Shown here: positions 24,645 to 33,059 of the stretch, piece after piece
How positions within the stretch are numbered: position 1 is the first letter of the stretch
Layout: each line of letters starts with the position of its first letter
Origin: Myxococcales bacterium
GTDB lineage: Bacteria > Myxococcota_A > Polyangia > Nannocystales > Nannocystaceae
Assembly (NCBI GenBank): GCA_020633295.1
Contig: JACKDW010000021.1
Coordinates: forward strand, 1-64,000
Direction: 5' to 3'
Length of the DNA stretch: 64,000 nt
Position numbers and translations under genes: made by a program
The notes under the pieces: generated by a model
What the model saw: only the letters and a program-made list of their open reading frames with translations
Database searches by the model: none
Told to the model about the DNA's origin: nothing

Positions 24645-25504
24645 CGCGTCGCGTTCGCGCGCGCCTCGGCGCGCTTGAGGAGCTCTAGGTTCTGCCGATC
24701 AACCTCGCTCAGCGCCTCACCGGTGATCGCCTCGGCGCGCGTGAGCGCCGGCAGGCCGCGCTCGGCCCAGTCCTCCGGGCGCTCGTCATAGAAGAACGCG
24801 GCGAGGTCCTCGTCGGCGAACGCGTGCCCGTGACGCGCGCGCACGGCCGCCGAGAGCTTGCGCAGGCTCAAGGGTGAGTAGCCGAGCTCCTCGTGATCCA
24901 GCCAGACGTCCGACTCGGTGAGCCGCTCGCCCGCGAGCACCTTGGCGAGCGGCCCGGCGATCGTCTCGACGTTCACGTCTTCGAACAGCGAGGTCACGCG
25001 GCTCGCCATGCCGTCGAGCAGCTCGATCGCGCGCGCGCACCGGGTCTCGGGGTCATCCGGGGACTCGCAGCTCGTTCGCACGCGCGCCGCCATCCCCCGC
25101 AGCTGCGCGCGGGTGTAGCGGAGCTCGAACACGGAGCCGTAAGACGGATCGAGCGTGAGCGCCTCGGCGTCGATCGTGTCCCCGTAGCCGAGCTTCAGGT
25201 AGGTGTCGACGCAGCGCGCGGTGAGCTCGGCGGGCGGCGACGCGGCGAGCACCCAGTCCCGCTCGCACGCGGCGATGTCGTCCGGGATCGCCACGGGGAG
25301 CGGACGAAACGCGCCCTCCTCCACGGGCGTCGGCGGCGACGCGACCTCGGCGTCGGCGACCGCGGCGGGGGGCGACGTCTCGGGCGCGCGCGCCTCGGGG
25401 CGAGGGGCGACGTCTCGGTTCACGGGCGCGGCCGACCCGGCGGGCGCGTCAGTCGAGGTGCAGGCGACCAACACGGTCGCGGCGACGATCAGGGAGCTCC
25501 GCAC
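24641..25504 (-). CDS. lipoprotein with YARHG domain
   Basis: 287 residues. Lipoprotein signal (VAATVLVACTST), Pro/Ala-rich linker to about residue 65, a helical domain with two cysteines (SCESPDDPETRC), and a YARHG-type domain near the C-terminus (LGYSPLSLRKLSAAVRARHGHAFADEDLAAFF; only the ARHG core and flanking helix are diagnostic). YARHG is thought to bind in the cell envelope, possibly to peptidoglycan. Followed by the LQEE protein with a 4-nt overlap. Confidence 0.75.
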   Translation of the reverse strand: MRSSLIVAATVLVACTSTDAPAGSAAPVNRDVAPRPEARAPETSPPAAVADAEVASPPTPVEEGAFRPLPVAIPDDIAACERDWVLAASPPAELTARCVDTYLKLGYGDTIDAEALTLDPSYGSVFELRYTRAQLRGMAARVRTSCESPDDPETRCARAIELLDGMASRVTSLFEDVNVETIAGPLAKVLAGERLTESDVWLDHEELGYSPLSLRKLSAAVRARHGHAFADEDLAAFFYDERPEDWAERGLPALTRAEAITGEALSEVDRQNLELLKRAEARANATR

Positions 25505-25560
25505 GCCACGGAGTCTGCCACGTCCACGCGCGCGCCGGCGACCGCGGCGACGTCACGCGC

Positions 25561-26496
25561 TCACGACCCCGACGACGTCGCGCGCGGCGCGGAACCGCCA
25601 AACAGCTGGGGGATGAGCAGGATCCCGCAGCCGCTGGCGACGTAGCGGAGCTTGTGATTCGAGGTCAGCGTGGCCACCCAGTCGAAGCGGCCGAGGTCCG
25701 CGAGCGGGAGGAAGTCGCCGGTGCCCGGCGCGCTCGCGCCGTACAGCACGCGCAGGCCGTCGTAGTAGGGCGCGTCGAGCTCGCGGCGCTCGAGCGCCGC
25801 GCCTGGATCGACGGCCGTGAGCGCCGCCGCGACGCGGTCGCCGAGGGTCGACGCGTCCGCGCGCGCGAGCACGACGATCCGCCGCCCGGTCGCGGTCCAG
25901 CCACGCGCCGCGCAGGCGTCCAGCAGCCGCGCGTACACGCCGAGCTGGCGGGCGAACGCGGCGACTTCGAAGCCGTCCTCGGCGCGAGCGCGACCCGCCT
26001 CGGCGAGCGCGAGCATCCGGAAGTGGCGCGTGTACCCGGGGACAGGTCGAAGCGGCTGCGCGCGCAGGACCTGATGGATCGTGCACAGGCGCGCCGCCGC
26101 GCGCGGCGAGGCGCGCAGCCGCGTCGCGCACTCGATGGCGAGCACGTTCGTCGGATCCGAGACGACCTCGGTGCCGCGCGCGGTCGAGAGCGTGCGGTCC
26201 TGGGACGTGCGCGCGACGACGGAGCAGCTCCCGAGCGGCGCGACCGGCGAGAGCAGCAGCGCCTCGTAGTCCGCCGCGGCGGCGAGCGCGAGCCCGTCAA
26301 GCCGGTGCGCGAGCCGGAGGTCAAGGGTCGACGGCGCGACGAAGCCGTCGCGGCGACGCTGCTCGAGCAGGCTCGCGGGCCGCCGCCGCGCCGCCTGCCG
26401 GGCGCTCAGCTCGAGCAAGGTCGCCGTCGTCGCGCTCGGTGAGCCGCGGAGCAGCTCGGTGAGCGCGAGGCGCTCGCGGGTTCGTTCTCCGGACAT
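25561..26496 (-). CDS. uncharacterised protein with weak class II aaRS-like features
   Basis: 311 residues from ATG 26496 (26514 also possible). No signal or membrane helix. The middle holds PTNVLAIECATRLR and LCTIHQVLRAQPL..GYTRHFRMLALAEAG, which in spacing resembles the motif 2 region of class II aminoacyl-tRNA synthetase-like proteins (HisZ/PoxA type). The end carries NHKLRYVASGCGILLIPQLFGG. The resemblance is weak and I keep the function open. Divergent from the split Ser/Thr kinase. Confidence 0.55.
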   Translation of the reverse strand: MSGERTRERLALTELLRGSPSATTATLLELSARQAARRRPASLLEQRRRDGFVAPSTLDLRLAHRLDGLALAAAADYEALLLSPVAPLGSCSVVARTSQDRTLSTARGTEVVSDPTNVLAIECATRLRASPRAAARLCTIHQVLRAQPLRPVPGYTRHFRMLALAEAGRARAEDGFEVAAFARQLGVYARLLDACAARGWTATGRRIVVLARADASTLGDRVAAALTAVDPGAALERRELDAPYYDGLRVLYGASAPGTGDFLPLADLGRFDWVATLTSNHKLRYVASGCGILLIPQLFGGSAPRATSSGS

Positions 26497-26738
26497 GCGC
26501 TCGCTCGCCCGCATCCTCGCGCGCGCCAGCGCCGATGACCAGCCGGAGGGCTCGCGCGGCTCCCCACGCCGACGCGCCCGCGCCCGCCGCCGCGCAGGTA
26601 CGAGCGCGCGGGGACCCGCGCGTGCTCCCGCGCGCGCGCGCGTGTGCGGATCCCCGCTTCGGGCGTTTCGCCCCACCATGATCCAGTCACGACGCCCGCG
26701 CGGCTACCCCGTCGGTAGCTGTCTTGAAAGACACCCGG
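26497..26738. other. divergent promoter region upstream of the split kinase
   Basis: About 240 bp between two divergent starts, very GC-rich to about 26680 and then with a palindrome at 26720-26733. No other gene seen. Confidence 0.45.
26720..26733. promoter_or_regulatory. TGTC-N6-GACA palindrome upstream of the split kinase
   Basis: TGTCTTGAAAGACA is a 14-bp palindrome ending 5 nt before the kinase ATG at 26739. A second site of the same form lies just upstream of the -10 of the RCC1 lipoprotein (35621-35634). A dimeric repressor bound here would block transcription or translation start. Confidence 0.4.
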
Positions 26739-26872
26739 ATGCATCACCGCCAGGAGCCCCCCGATCCCCGCGCGCGGCCGCCGGAGCCCGCGCCCGTCGA
26801 CGAGGCGACGGCCCGGACCGTGTACCTGCGCCCGACGCAGGAGGAGCCCCCCGACGCGGCCCTGCGCGACGC

Positions 26873-26924
26873 GGAGCTGCAAGAGGAGCTGCAAGAGGAG
26901 CTGCAAGAGGAGCTGCAAGAGGAG
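26873..26924. repeat. 12-bp tandem repeat coding for LQEE in the kinase N-terminus
   Basis: Four copies of CTGCAAGAGGAG on the plus strand. The peptide is the same as in the small protein at 24360-24644, but here Gln is always CAA and there CAG. Confidence 0.75.
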
Positions 26925-27058
26925 GCGGCCGGGAGCCACCTGCCGACGGTCGCGATGGGCGACGAGGAGCTCACCGAGCTCGTCAACGACGACCCGACGC
27001 GCCTCGGCCACTTCGTGATCCTCTCGCGCCTCGGCGAGGGCGGCATGGGCGTCGTCTA

Positions 27059-27068
27059 CTCGGCCTAC
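27059..27068. repeat. left direct repeat of insertion 1 (right copy 30492-30501)
   Basis: CTCGGCCTAC occurs here and at 30492-30501. It encodes the S-A-Y of the kinase; one copy belongs to the uninterrupted gene. Confidence 0.9.
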
Positions 27069-27250
27069 TCGCGCCCGCGACGCCAAGCATCCGGGATCGT
27101 TGCGATCTTCGGGTGGCGCAAACGGAGGTTCCCGAGGTGTACCACCGTCGTCCTCCGAGTCACGCGGACGCGACGGAATTCGCCTCGGCCACGGAGACGA
27201 GGCGCAACGAGACCTCCGTCGACAGCTCGGCGCGCCCGACGACCCTGCGG

Positions 27251-27262
27251 TACTGTCCGGAC
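27251..27262 (+). promoter_or_regulatory. leaderless-type -10 (TACTGT-N6-GTG) of the ankyrin gene
   Basis: TACTGT at 27251-27256 is exactly 6 nt before GTG 27263. It decides the start codon. Confidence 0.55.
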
Positions 27263-28429
27263 GTGAGCCTCTGGGATCGCGTTAAGGGTTGGTTCAGCGG
27301 GGGCTCACGCGGCGGTGGCGGGCAGGTCCCGGAGCTCGCGTGGATCTCCGCCGAGGACAACCCCTGGGGGGTGCCGGTGCTCGACCTGCGCCCGGTCACG
27401 CTCGGGATGAGCTCATACTCGGAGAACCCGATCTGCGCCCAGAACGCCGTCTCGTTCTCCGGCGAGGATGGGACATGTTTTATCGAGCAGGTTCCAGCGG
27501 AGGCCTCGGAGTGGCCCGTCGCGCTGCGCTACCGAGTCGCGGATGAGCTCGCGGACGGCGTGTTGTTCACGCCGGAGGTCATGGAGCACAAGTGGGCGCT
27601 GTTCTTCTTCCGTGACCGCGCGCGAGTCGACCGCGGCCGCGTGCTCTGCGTGCGCAGCTGGACGCGGACCGTGCAAGCCGTCGCCGAGGGCACGCTCGAC
27701 GGGGAGCAGCTCGTCCTCGACACGCTGCGCGGGACGATCGTGTCCGACGCCCGCGCGGAGGCGCAGGCGCGCGCGCTCGACTTCCTGATCCGCAGCCACG
27801 CGCTCGACGAGATCTACCCGGCGCCGATCGAGGGGATGGAGGCGGCGCCGCAGACCGCCGCGCTCACCTGCTTCAGCCTGTGGGGCAACCGGGCGCTCTA
27901 CGCGACCCATCACCCGCTCCCCGACGATCCGCCCGACGATCCGCTGCGCACGATCTCGCTGCTGCACATCGCGGTCGCGCGCGGCGATCTCGAGGCGATC
28001 GCGGCGCAGCTCGATCGCGGCGTCTCGCCCGAGCTGCGCGGACGCGACGGGCTGACGCCTGTGCACTGGGCGTGCGCCGCCGAGCGCTGGCAGGAGGTGT
28101 TGCGCCTGCTGCTCGAGCGCGGGGCGAGCGTCGACGCGCGCTCGCTCCAGGGGGCGACGCCGCTGATGAACGCGATCCAGGCGCGCTCGCTGGAGGAGGC
28201 TCGGTTCTTACTCGGGCACGGCGCCGATCCGCGCGCTGCTGATCGACGCGGCTTCACCTCGACTCACCGCGCGGCTGAGATGGGCTATCTCGAATTCCTT
28301 GAACTGCTGCTCGAGCACGGTGCTGACCCGCGAGTCGCGGCGGAGGGGCATACTCCGCGCTCCTTGGCCGAGAAGAAGGGCGAGAAGGCAATCGTCGAGC
28401 GCATCGATCGCTGGATTGCGAGCCAGTAG
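27263..28429 (+). CDS. ankyrin-repeat protein with unknown N-terminal domain
   Basis: 388 residues from GTG 27263. An N-terminal ~215-residue domain starts SLWDRVKGWFSGG and contains NAVSFSGEDGTCFIEQVPA and MEHKWALFFFRDRARVDRGRVLCVRSWTR; I do not recognise it. The C-terminal third has four ankyrin repeats (TISLLHIAVARGDLEAI, GLTPVHWACAAERW, GATPLMNAIQARSLEEA, GFTSTHRAAEMGYLEFLELL). There is no signal peptide; probably a cytoplasmic interaction protein. It lies in insertion 1. Confidence 0.88.
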   Translation: MSLWDRVKGWFSGGSRGGGGQVPELAWISAEDNPWGVPVLDLRPVTLGMSSYSENPICAQNAVSFSGEDGTCFIEQVPAEASEWPVALRYRVADELADGVLFTPEVMEHKWALFFFRDRARVDRGRVLCVRSWTRTVQAVAEGTLDGEQLVLDTLRGTIVSDARAEAQARALDFLIRSHALDEIYPAPIEGMEAAPQTAALTCFSLWGNRALYATHHPLPDDPPDDPLRTISLLHIAVARGDLEAIAAQLDRGVSPELRGRDGLTPVHWACAAERWQEVLRLLLERGASVDARSLQGATPLMNAIQARSLEEARFLLGHGADPRAADRRGFTSTHRAAEMGYLEFLELLLEHGADPRVAAEGHTPRSLAEKKGEKAIVERIDRWIASQ

Positions 28430-29067
28430 CGAAGCTGGTTGCGACCGCGCGACCGGTTGACCTCCGCGCACCGCCGACCTCGAGCGCTCCTACTGAGTTC
28501 CCCAACGCGCAGGCGCGTCCCGCGATTCAAGAAAGACCATCGGGTTCCCCTTGCTCGACGAGCGAGAACGACCAAGTTGAAGCTGCCCCAGAGTTCTTGT
28601 GCTTCGACGGAGAAGCGGGGACGCCGCTCGATACTCCGGATGGCGAGCCGAGCGGTCTCGTGGACTGCGGACACTTCGTCAACCGCGCGACGGCGATCGA
28701 CTGCGGCCCCAATGTCGAAGGCTGCCAACGCGACGCCGACTGTGATGCTGACCAGGTGTGTATCTGCCCAGACACGGTACCTCGCGACTACGCTCGCCCG
28801 ACGAGCAACAACTACATTTGGCCCACGGGATCGGAGTCGAAGTGTGTCCTCGCCAGCTGCCGCGTCAACGCCGACTGTGACTCAAACGAGTGCTCCCTGG
28901 GGACCAGGAATTTGATCGGCTGCGGATCCGATGGTCCCGGCCTAGCATGCCGAACCGAGACTGACTGCACGTTCGAGAGTTCGTGCCCGCCGATCGGGTA
29001 CATCGAGCAGAGCTGCTACATCGGCTTAGGGTCCTGGCGCTGTAACGGAGACGCCTGTAGCGACTAG
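28430..29067 (+). pseudogene. 5'-truncated Cys-rich secreted protein
   Basis: The frame is open from inside the end of the ankyrin gene to 29067 but has no ATG or GTG; a TTG at 28597 is the first weak start. The protein part is Cys-rich with DADCDADQVCICPD, CRVNADCDSNEC, CRTETDCTFESSCP and a C-terminal NGDACSD, the style of secreted myxobacterial proteins that normally begin with a lipoprotein signal. The signal end is missing, so this looks like the 3' remnant of a gene cut when the DNA was joined to the ankyrin gene. Confidence 0.65.
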
Positions 29068-29134
29068 TAGCGAACCGCGTTCAGCCGAGGTCACCACGGT
29101 GCGATCCCGCAGTGCGGCTACGATGCCCCCGCGG

Positions 29135-29146
29135 TACACTGGTCGT
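29135..29146 (+). promoter_or_regulatory. leaderless-type -10 (TACACT-N6-GTG)
   Basis: TACACT at 29135-29140 is exactly 6 nt before GTG 29147, the start chosen for the MYXO-CTERM-like gene. Confidence 0.55.
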
Positions 29147-30280
29147 GTGGCGAGGAACTCTCGTACGTGGCGAACGTGTGCGAGCATCATTATCGCTGCG
29201 CTCGCGCTCTGGGCGTGCCCTCGTGCGCGCGCGCTCGCGTGCTCGTGCGTCGGAGTTTATGGCGCCGGGCTGCCCTATGTAGGGGAAGAGCTGCCAGCTA
29301 GTGCCCGGGCCGTGCGGTGGTGGGTCAACCCCTACCGCGATCCAGAGCCCGAGCAGGTCGAACTCGTACAGTTGCTCGAGTCGGGCTCGACTCGCCCTGT
29401 GATAACGACCATCGAAGTGCTCGATCACGACCTGCGGCTAATCCGCCCGCGCGGCGGCTGGAAGCCTGACGCACGCTATCGCCTCACGACGCGGGCGCGA
29501 AGTCGCTATCGCGTGCATGACCTTGCGGACAAGTTGCTCTACCGCCGGTACTTGGACGACCAGATCCGCGAGTTCACGGTTCGAAAGACCCCCCTCGAAC
29601 TCGACGCGACGGCGCGCTCCTCCGCACTCACCGTCACGGTTCAGGTCGATAATGAGCTGAGCATGGTCCTCCTCGAGCACCCGAGTGCCTGCGAAATGGA
29701 GCGACGCGTGCTGGGGGCACGCGTGTCCTTGTCCCTCGCGCCCGAACTCGCGCCGCTGCGCGAGTCGTTTCAGTTCGCAACGCTGGTCGACGGGCAGCCT
29801 TGGTGGCCACGTGAGAGCAGCTGCCTGCCGCATCCGCGCGGTCGCAGCTGGCGCCATCGGTCCGGCGCGCCGGCGGGCAACGACCTCGTAGTCGTAGAGT
29901 GCCCCGTCACAGAAGACACCGAAGCGAAGATCGTTGAGGCCCGACCGGGGATCGGTGTCGCGCCGGGCGATCACGTCGTCGAGATCGTTGCCAGGCTCCC
30001 GGATGGGGGGATAGAGCTGCGGTCCACGCCGACACGCTTCACGCTCACCTGTCCCAACAACTCCGGGAACTTGATCCCGCTCCGATCCAATCTCGACGAG
30101 ATCGAGGTCGTCATCCTGACGCCGGCGACGGATGAAACCAACGCGTCGAGCCCACCACCGGTGGCGCCGCGAGGTGGTTGTCACATCCACCGGCGTGCGC
30201 CAGCGCCGGTAACGATCGCGCTGCTCCTCGGGCTCCTGGTGACGAGCACACGCCAGCGCCAAGCTCAGCGTGAGGACTAA
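29147..30280 (+). CDS. secreted protein with MYXO-CTERM-like sorting tail
   Basis: 377 residues. Signal peptide (ASIIIAALALWACPRARALA), then CSCVG as the mature start, a beta-rich ectodomain of about 300 residues with Ig-like strands (TRPVITTIEVLDHDLRLI, SSALTVTVQVDNEL), and a C-terminal GGCHIH - hydrophobic helix (PVTIALLLGLLVTST) - basic cluster RQRQAQR. A Cys before a terminal helix and Arg tail matches the MYXO-CTERM pattern of surface proteins processed at the membrane. The ligand is unknown. It lies in insertion 1. Confidence 0.82.
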   Translation: MARNSRTWRTCASIIIAALALWACPRARALACSCVGVYGAGLPYVGEELPASARAVRWWVNPYRDPEPEQVELVQLLESGSTRPVITTIEVLDHDLRLIRPRGGWKPDARYRLTTRARSRYRVHDLADKLLYRRYLDDQIREFTVRKTPLELDATARSSALTVTVQVDNELSMVLLEHPSACEMERRVLGARVSLSLAPELAPLRESFQFATLVDGQPWWPRESSCLPHPRGRSWRHRSGAPAGNDLVVVECPVTEDTEAKIVEARPGIGVAPGDHVVEIVARLPDGGIELRSTPTRFTLTCPNNSGNLIPLRSNLDEIEVVILTPATDETNASSPPPVAPRGGCHIHRRAPAPVTIALLLGLLVTSTRQRQAQRED

Positions 30281-30411
30281 AGGGGAATGGTCAGCACCAA
30301 CGACCTCTCCGAGCCATGCAGATCACTCGATGTGCCCACTATGTGCCACGGGCTTCGCAGGATCCGGCGTCCTGGCGCGGCTCTCCGCGTACTCGCCAAA
30401 CCATGAAAAAG

Positions 30412-30473
30412 CCCGGTCTCGCGGCCTGAGGTGACGAAATCAGCGTACTGCCGGAGGTGGCCGCGAGACCAGG
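30412..30473. terminator. long hairpin near the right end of insertion 1
   Basis: CCCGGTCTCGCGGCC (30412-30426) pairs with GGCCGCGAGACCAGG (30459-30473): 12 perfect pairs, one mismatch, then 2 more, around a 32-nt loop. It follows the MYXO-CTERM-like gene by 130 bp and lies 18 bp before the insertion's right repeat. It could be a terminator or part of the element's end. I see no integron attC core sites beside it. Confidence 0.55.
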
Positions 30474-30491
30474 TTTGTGGATGAGGTAGTT

Positions 30492-30824
30492 CTCGGCCTA
30501 CGACGAAGAGCTCGATCGCAAGGTCGCGATCAAGCTGCTCGCGCGCGCGCCGCGGGGCGAGACGACGGGCCACGCGAGGATCCTGCGCGAGGCCCAGGCG
30601 ATGGCGCGCCTCTCCCACCCCAACGTCGCGCAGGTCTACGAGGTCGGGCACCACCACGGGCGCGTGTTCGTGGCGATGGAGTTCGTCAAGGGCGTCACGC
30701 TGCGCGCCTGGCTCGCCGCGCGTCGCCGCCCGTGGCGCGAGATCATCGAGATGTTCGTACAGGCAGGTCGTGGGCTCGCGGCGGCGCACGCCGCCGAGCT
30801 CGTGCACCGCGACTTCAAGCCTGA
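30492..30824 (+). pseudogene. split Ser/Thr kinase, piece 2 (Lys to catalytic loop)
   Basis: The kinase resumes in frame: SAYDEELDRKVAIKLL (ATP-binding Lys), REAQAMARLSHPNVAQVYEVG (C helix with its Glu), AMEFVKGVTLRAWL (hinge) and the catalytic HRDFKPD. The frame then runs off into non-kinase sequence at TACCAGACG. The missing NVMVGDDG continues at 33069 after the repeat CAAGCCTGA. It has no start codon of its own. Frame and motifs are undamaged. Confidence 0.93.
30816..30824. repeat. left direct repeat of insertion 2 (right copy 33060-33068)
   Basis: CAAGCCTGA occurs here and at 33060-33068, encoding K-P-D of the catalytic loop. If the element starts with GATACC, the true target duplication would be the 7-bp CAAGCCT. 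Confidence 0.88.
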
Positions 30825-30991
30825 TACCAGACGCGGCGCCGCGAAGACGCGCTCGCGCCCCGCTGCACGCGGTCTCGTCTGCTTCTGGTGAATTTCGGGC
30901 GCTACGCGATTCGTGCCAGGTAGCCCGAGCACGCGGGGCGCTGCGCCCAAACTGGCACCGTGGCGGAGCCGCGACCGCGGGGTCGCGCACC

Positions 30992-32050
30992 TCAGGGGGC
31001 CGCGAGTCGCCCGATCGCGGACTCCTTCAAGCTCCCCATGTACAGCACGCCGCCGACCTCCTCGACGCTGGTGATCGGCGCGAAGCCGCCGTCGGGATCC
31101 TGGAGGTTGTGGACGACCCGTCCGTCGACGTCGAGACCAAGCACGAGCCCGCGACGCACGGGCTTGGGGCGCAGCGCCGCGGGGAGCCGCATGATGATCT
31201 TGCGCAGCGAGGGGTAGGGCGCCAGGGACTCCGCCGCCGGGTTGCGCGGGGCGAAGAACGCGACCCAGAAGGTGTCCACACCGTTGCAGGAGATCCCGTC
31301 GGGGAAGCCAGGCAGGTTGTCGATGAACACGTCGTGGTTGCCGGCGCGCGGTCCCGAGAGCCAGTAGCGACGAATGCGGTACGCGCCCGTCTCCGCGATC
31401 AGCACGAACGCGCCGTCGGGGCTCACCGCGACGCCGTTGGCGAACTGCAGCCCGTCCATCAGGACGCGGACCTCGCCGTCGGGCGCCTGGGCCAGGAGGC
31501 GACCGTGACCGCCGTGCTCGATAATGTCGGAGAAGTACTCGTGGATCCCGAACTTCGAAGACGCGTCGCTGAAGTAGATCGTGCCGTCCGGCCCCACGTC
31601 GACATCATCGGTGAAGCCGTACGGGAGCTCGGCGGCCGCGCTGCTGAGCAGCTCGACGGCGCCTGCGGCGGAGACAGAGAGTAACCCCTTGATCGCGTCC
31701 GCGACGATCAGGGTACCGTCGGGCGCGAAGTCCAGCCCGAGGGGTCGTCCGCCGGTATGCGCGAGGGTCTCCGCGCCGGTGCCGTCGGCCGCCATCCGCA
31801 CGACGCGTCCGTCCTCCATCCCAGCGTAGAGGCGCCCCTCACCATCGACGGCCACGTCCTCGGGCCCATGCCCCACGCCCTCACCCACGCGCTCGAGGGC
31901 CGAGAGCGCGTGGTTGGCTGCGTACACGCCCTCGAGCGGCGGCGGCGCCGGCGGCTCCCACGCCACCGGCTCGACCGAGACGGGCCAGGCCAGGAGGTAC
32001 AGCAGGAGCAGGACAAAGATCGCTAGCAGGATCCGCTTGAGTCGCTTCAT
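30992..32050 (-). CDS. membrane-anchored SMP-30/strictosidine-synthase-like beta-propeller
   Basis: 352 residues. N-terminal signal anchor (LKRILLAIFVLLLLYLLAWPV) then a six-bladed propeller: GPEDVAVDGEGRLYAGMEDGRV, GLDFAPDGTLIVADA, TDDVDVGPDGTIYFSDAS, ANGVAVSPDGAFVLIAETG, GFPDGISCNGVDTFWVAFF. These are blade signatures of the SMP-30/gluconolactonase and strictosidine-synthase-like families, calcium-dependent lactonases or esterases at the membrane. GGGAG precedes the ATG by 5 nt. It lies in insertion 2. Confidence 0.88.
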   Translation of the reverse strand: MKRLKRILLAIFVLLLLYLLAWPVSVEPVAWEPPAPPPLEGVYAANHALSALERVGEGVGHGPEDVAVDGEGRLYAGMEDGRVVRMAADGTGAETLAHTGGRPLGLDFAPDGTLIVADAIKGLLSVSAAGAVELLSSAAAELPYGFTDDVDVGPDGTIYFSDASSKFGIHEYFSDIIEHGGHGRLLAQAPDGEVRVLMDGLQFANGVAVSPDGAFVLIAETGAYRIRRYWLSGPRAGNHDVFIDNLPGFPDGISCNGVDTFWVAFFAPRNPAAESLAPYPSLRKIIMRLPAALRPKPVRRGLVLGLDVDGRVVHNLQDPDGGFAPITSVEEVGGVLYMGSLKESAIGRLAAP

Positions 32051-32224
32051 GGTCGCTCCCGTGGGTCCCCCGTGGACCGAGCGTCCAACAGTACCGAGTT
32101 TCACGGCTGGTGGCACGAAGCGCGGCGTGCTCCTCCTGCGACGATTCGACGTTGCTTCGACTCTCGATGCTCTTGGTCCCAGCTTGACGTCCCGTCGCCG
32201 CATCGGCGATGACGGCCGTGACCC

Positions 32225-32953
32225 ATGGAGCTCATTCGTACCTACTTTCCCGATCGAGAGGTCAAGCGCGGCGCGGTGCTCGAGTGGGAGCGTCGACGCG
32301 CCCGCGCGGTCCTGCGAAAGCTCGGCGTGCACCCGATCGGAGACGACCTGGCGACGCTTCATGCCCAGCTCCTGGAGCGCAAGCTCCAGCTCGGCCCGGA
32401 CGGCCTGAGACAGCGTCTGCGCGGCGAGCTCGCCATCTCAGACGTCTTCGCAGGGGTAATGGCGCGCCTGTCGCGTGGCCGTTGTCGCGTCTGCACGATC
32501 GACCTGCTGGCTCACCGTGGTCGCGCGGATCGCTTCCTCTCCTGGTTCGAACGCGCCGCGCGGAGTCATGATGACGCGACGATGCTCTCGGCGACCCCCG
32601 ACCACTACCTTCTGCGAACGAGCGAAGGTGACGTGATGGAGATCATCGAGACCACGGGGGGCTCCCCGGTCGCCAGTCGCTTCTTCGTCGATCCTGCGGA
32701 CCGGGTCAGTTTACAGACACCCGAGGACGCGTCGTTCCCCCTGCGCTTTGCAGGCGTGGCCAGGACGAAGAGCGGTCGATCCATCGGCGGCGTGTGTCAC
32801 CAGTTCCGCGACGAGGGCGAAGGCTTTCGCGCCCGGCTCACGATCGAGTTCCCGGCGTTGATGCCGGCGGCGATGATCCGCGGCCACCAGTGGCACCTGG
32901 CGAGCGAGTTCAGCAACTGGGTGCTCGGCTACCTGAACAGCGACATGGTCTAA
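32225..32953 (+). CDS. hypothetical protein, 242 aa
   Basis: No family recognised. The N-terminal half is helical and charged (VLEWERRRARAVLRKLG, LHAQLLERKLQLG); the second half is beta-rich with HYLLRTSEGDVMEIIETTGG, PLRFAGVARTKSG and ends RGHQWHLASEFSNWVLGYL. There is no signal or membrane helix. Codon use fits the neighbourhood. It is divergent from the SMP-30-like gene in insertion 2. Confidence 0.7.
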   Translation: MELIRTYFPDREVKRGAVLEWERRRARAVLRKLGVHPIGDDLATLHAQLLERKLQLGPDGLRQRLRGELAISDVFAGVMARLSRGRCRVCTIDLLAHRGRADRFLSWFERAARSHDDATMLSATPDHYLLRTSEGDVMEIIETTGGSPVASRFFVDPADRVSLQTPEDASFPLRFAGVARTKSGRSIGGVCHQFRDEGEGFRARLTIEFPALMPAAMIRGHQWHLASEFSNWVLGYLNSDMV

Positions 32954-33059
32954 CCCGCGCCGCGTGGCGCTGAGAGGCGCTGGAACCGTATCGGAACCAC
33001 GCTCGCGCGCTCGCAATTTACGCAGGCCAGTCAGCCGCTTACGGAGAGCCCGCGGTATC

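Larger units (their letters stand above)
26739..27068 (+). pseudogene. split Ser/Thr kinase, piece 1 (N-terminus to Gly loop)
   Basis: Start and first 110 codons of a TPR-type Ser/Thr kinase. A Pro/Glu-rich N-terminus holds four LQEE units (26873-26924), followed by LGHFVILSRLGEGGMGVVYSAY, the first strand pair and Gly loop. After TCGGCCTAC the frame leaves kinase sequence. The next residues, DEELDRKVAIK, appear at 30502 after the same 10-bp string CTCGGCCTAC. There is no decay in this piece: the frame is open and motifs intact, so the interruption looks recent. Confidence 0.93.
27069..30501. mobile_element. insertion 1 in the split kinase (3433 bp, no transposase)
   Basis: DNA between the two copies of CTCGGCCTAC, counting the right copy. 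It carries an ankyrin protein, a 5'-truncated Cys-rich gene and a MYXO-CTERM-like protein, all on the plus strand, plus a strong hairpin (30412-30473) about 18 bp before the right repeat. From about 28450 to 30480 it is visibly less GC-rich than its surroundings. No terminal inverted repeats, transposase or integrase are visible. Whether it is a transposon relic, a captured fragment or an excisable element is not known. Confidence 0.7.

Noticed and set aside
30412..30473. Integron attC site at the end of insertion 1
   Set aside because: The hairpin lacks GTTRRRY/RYYYAAC core sites, the cargo genes are several per insert, no integrase is present, and the flanking repeat is host kinase sequence.
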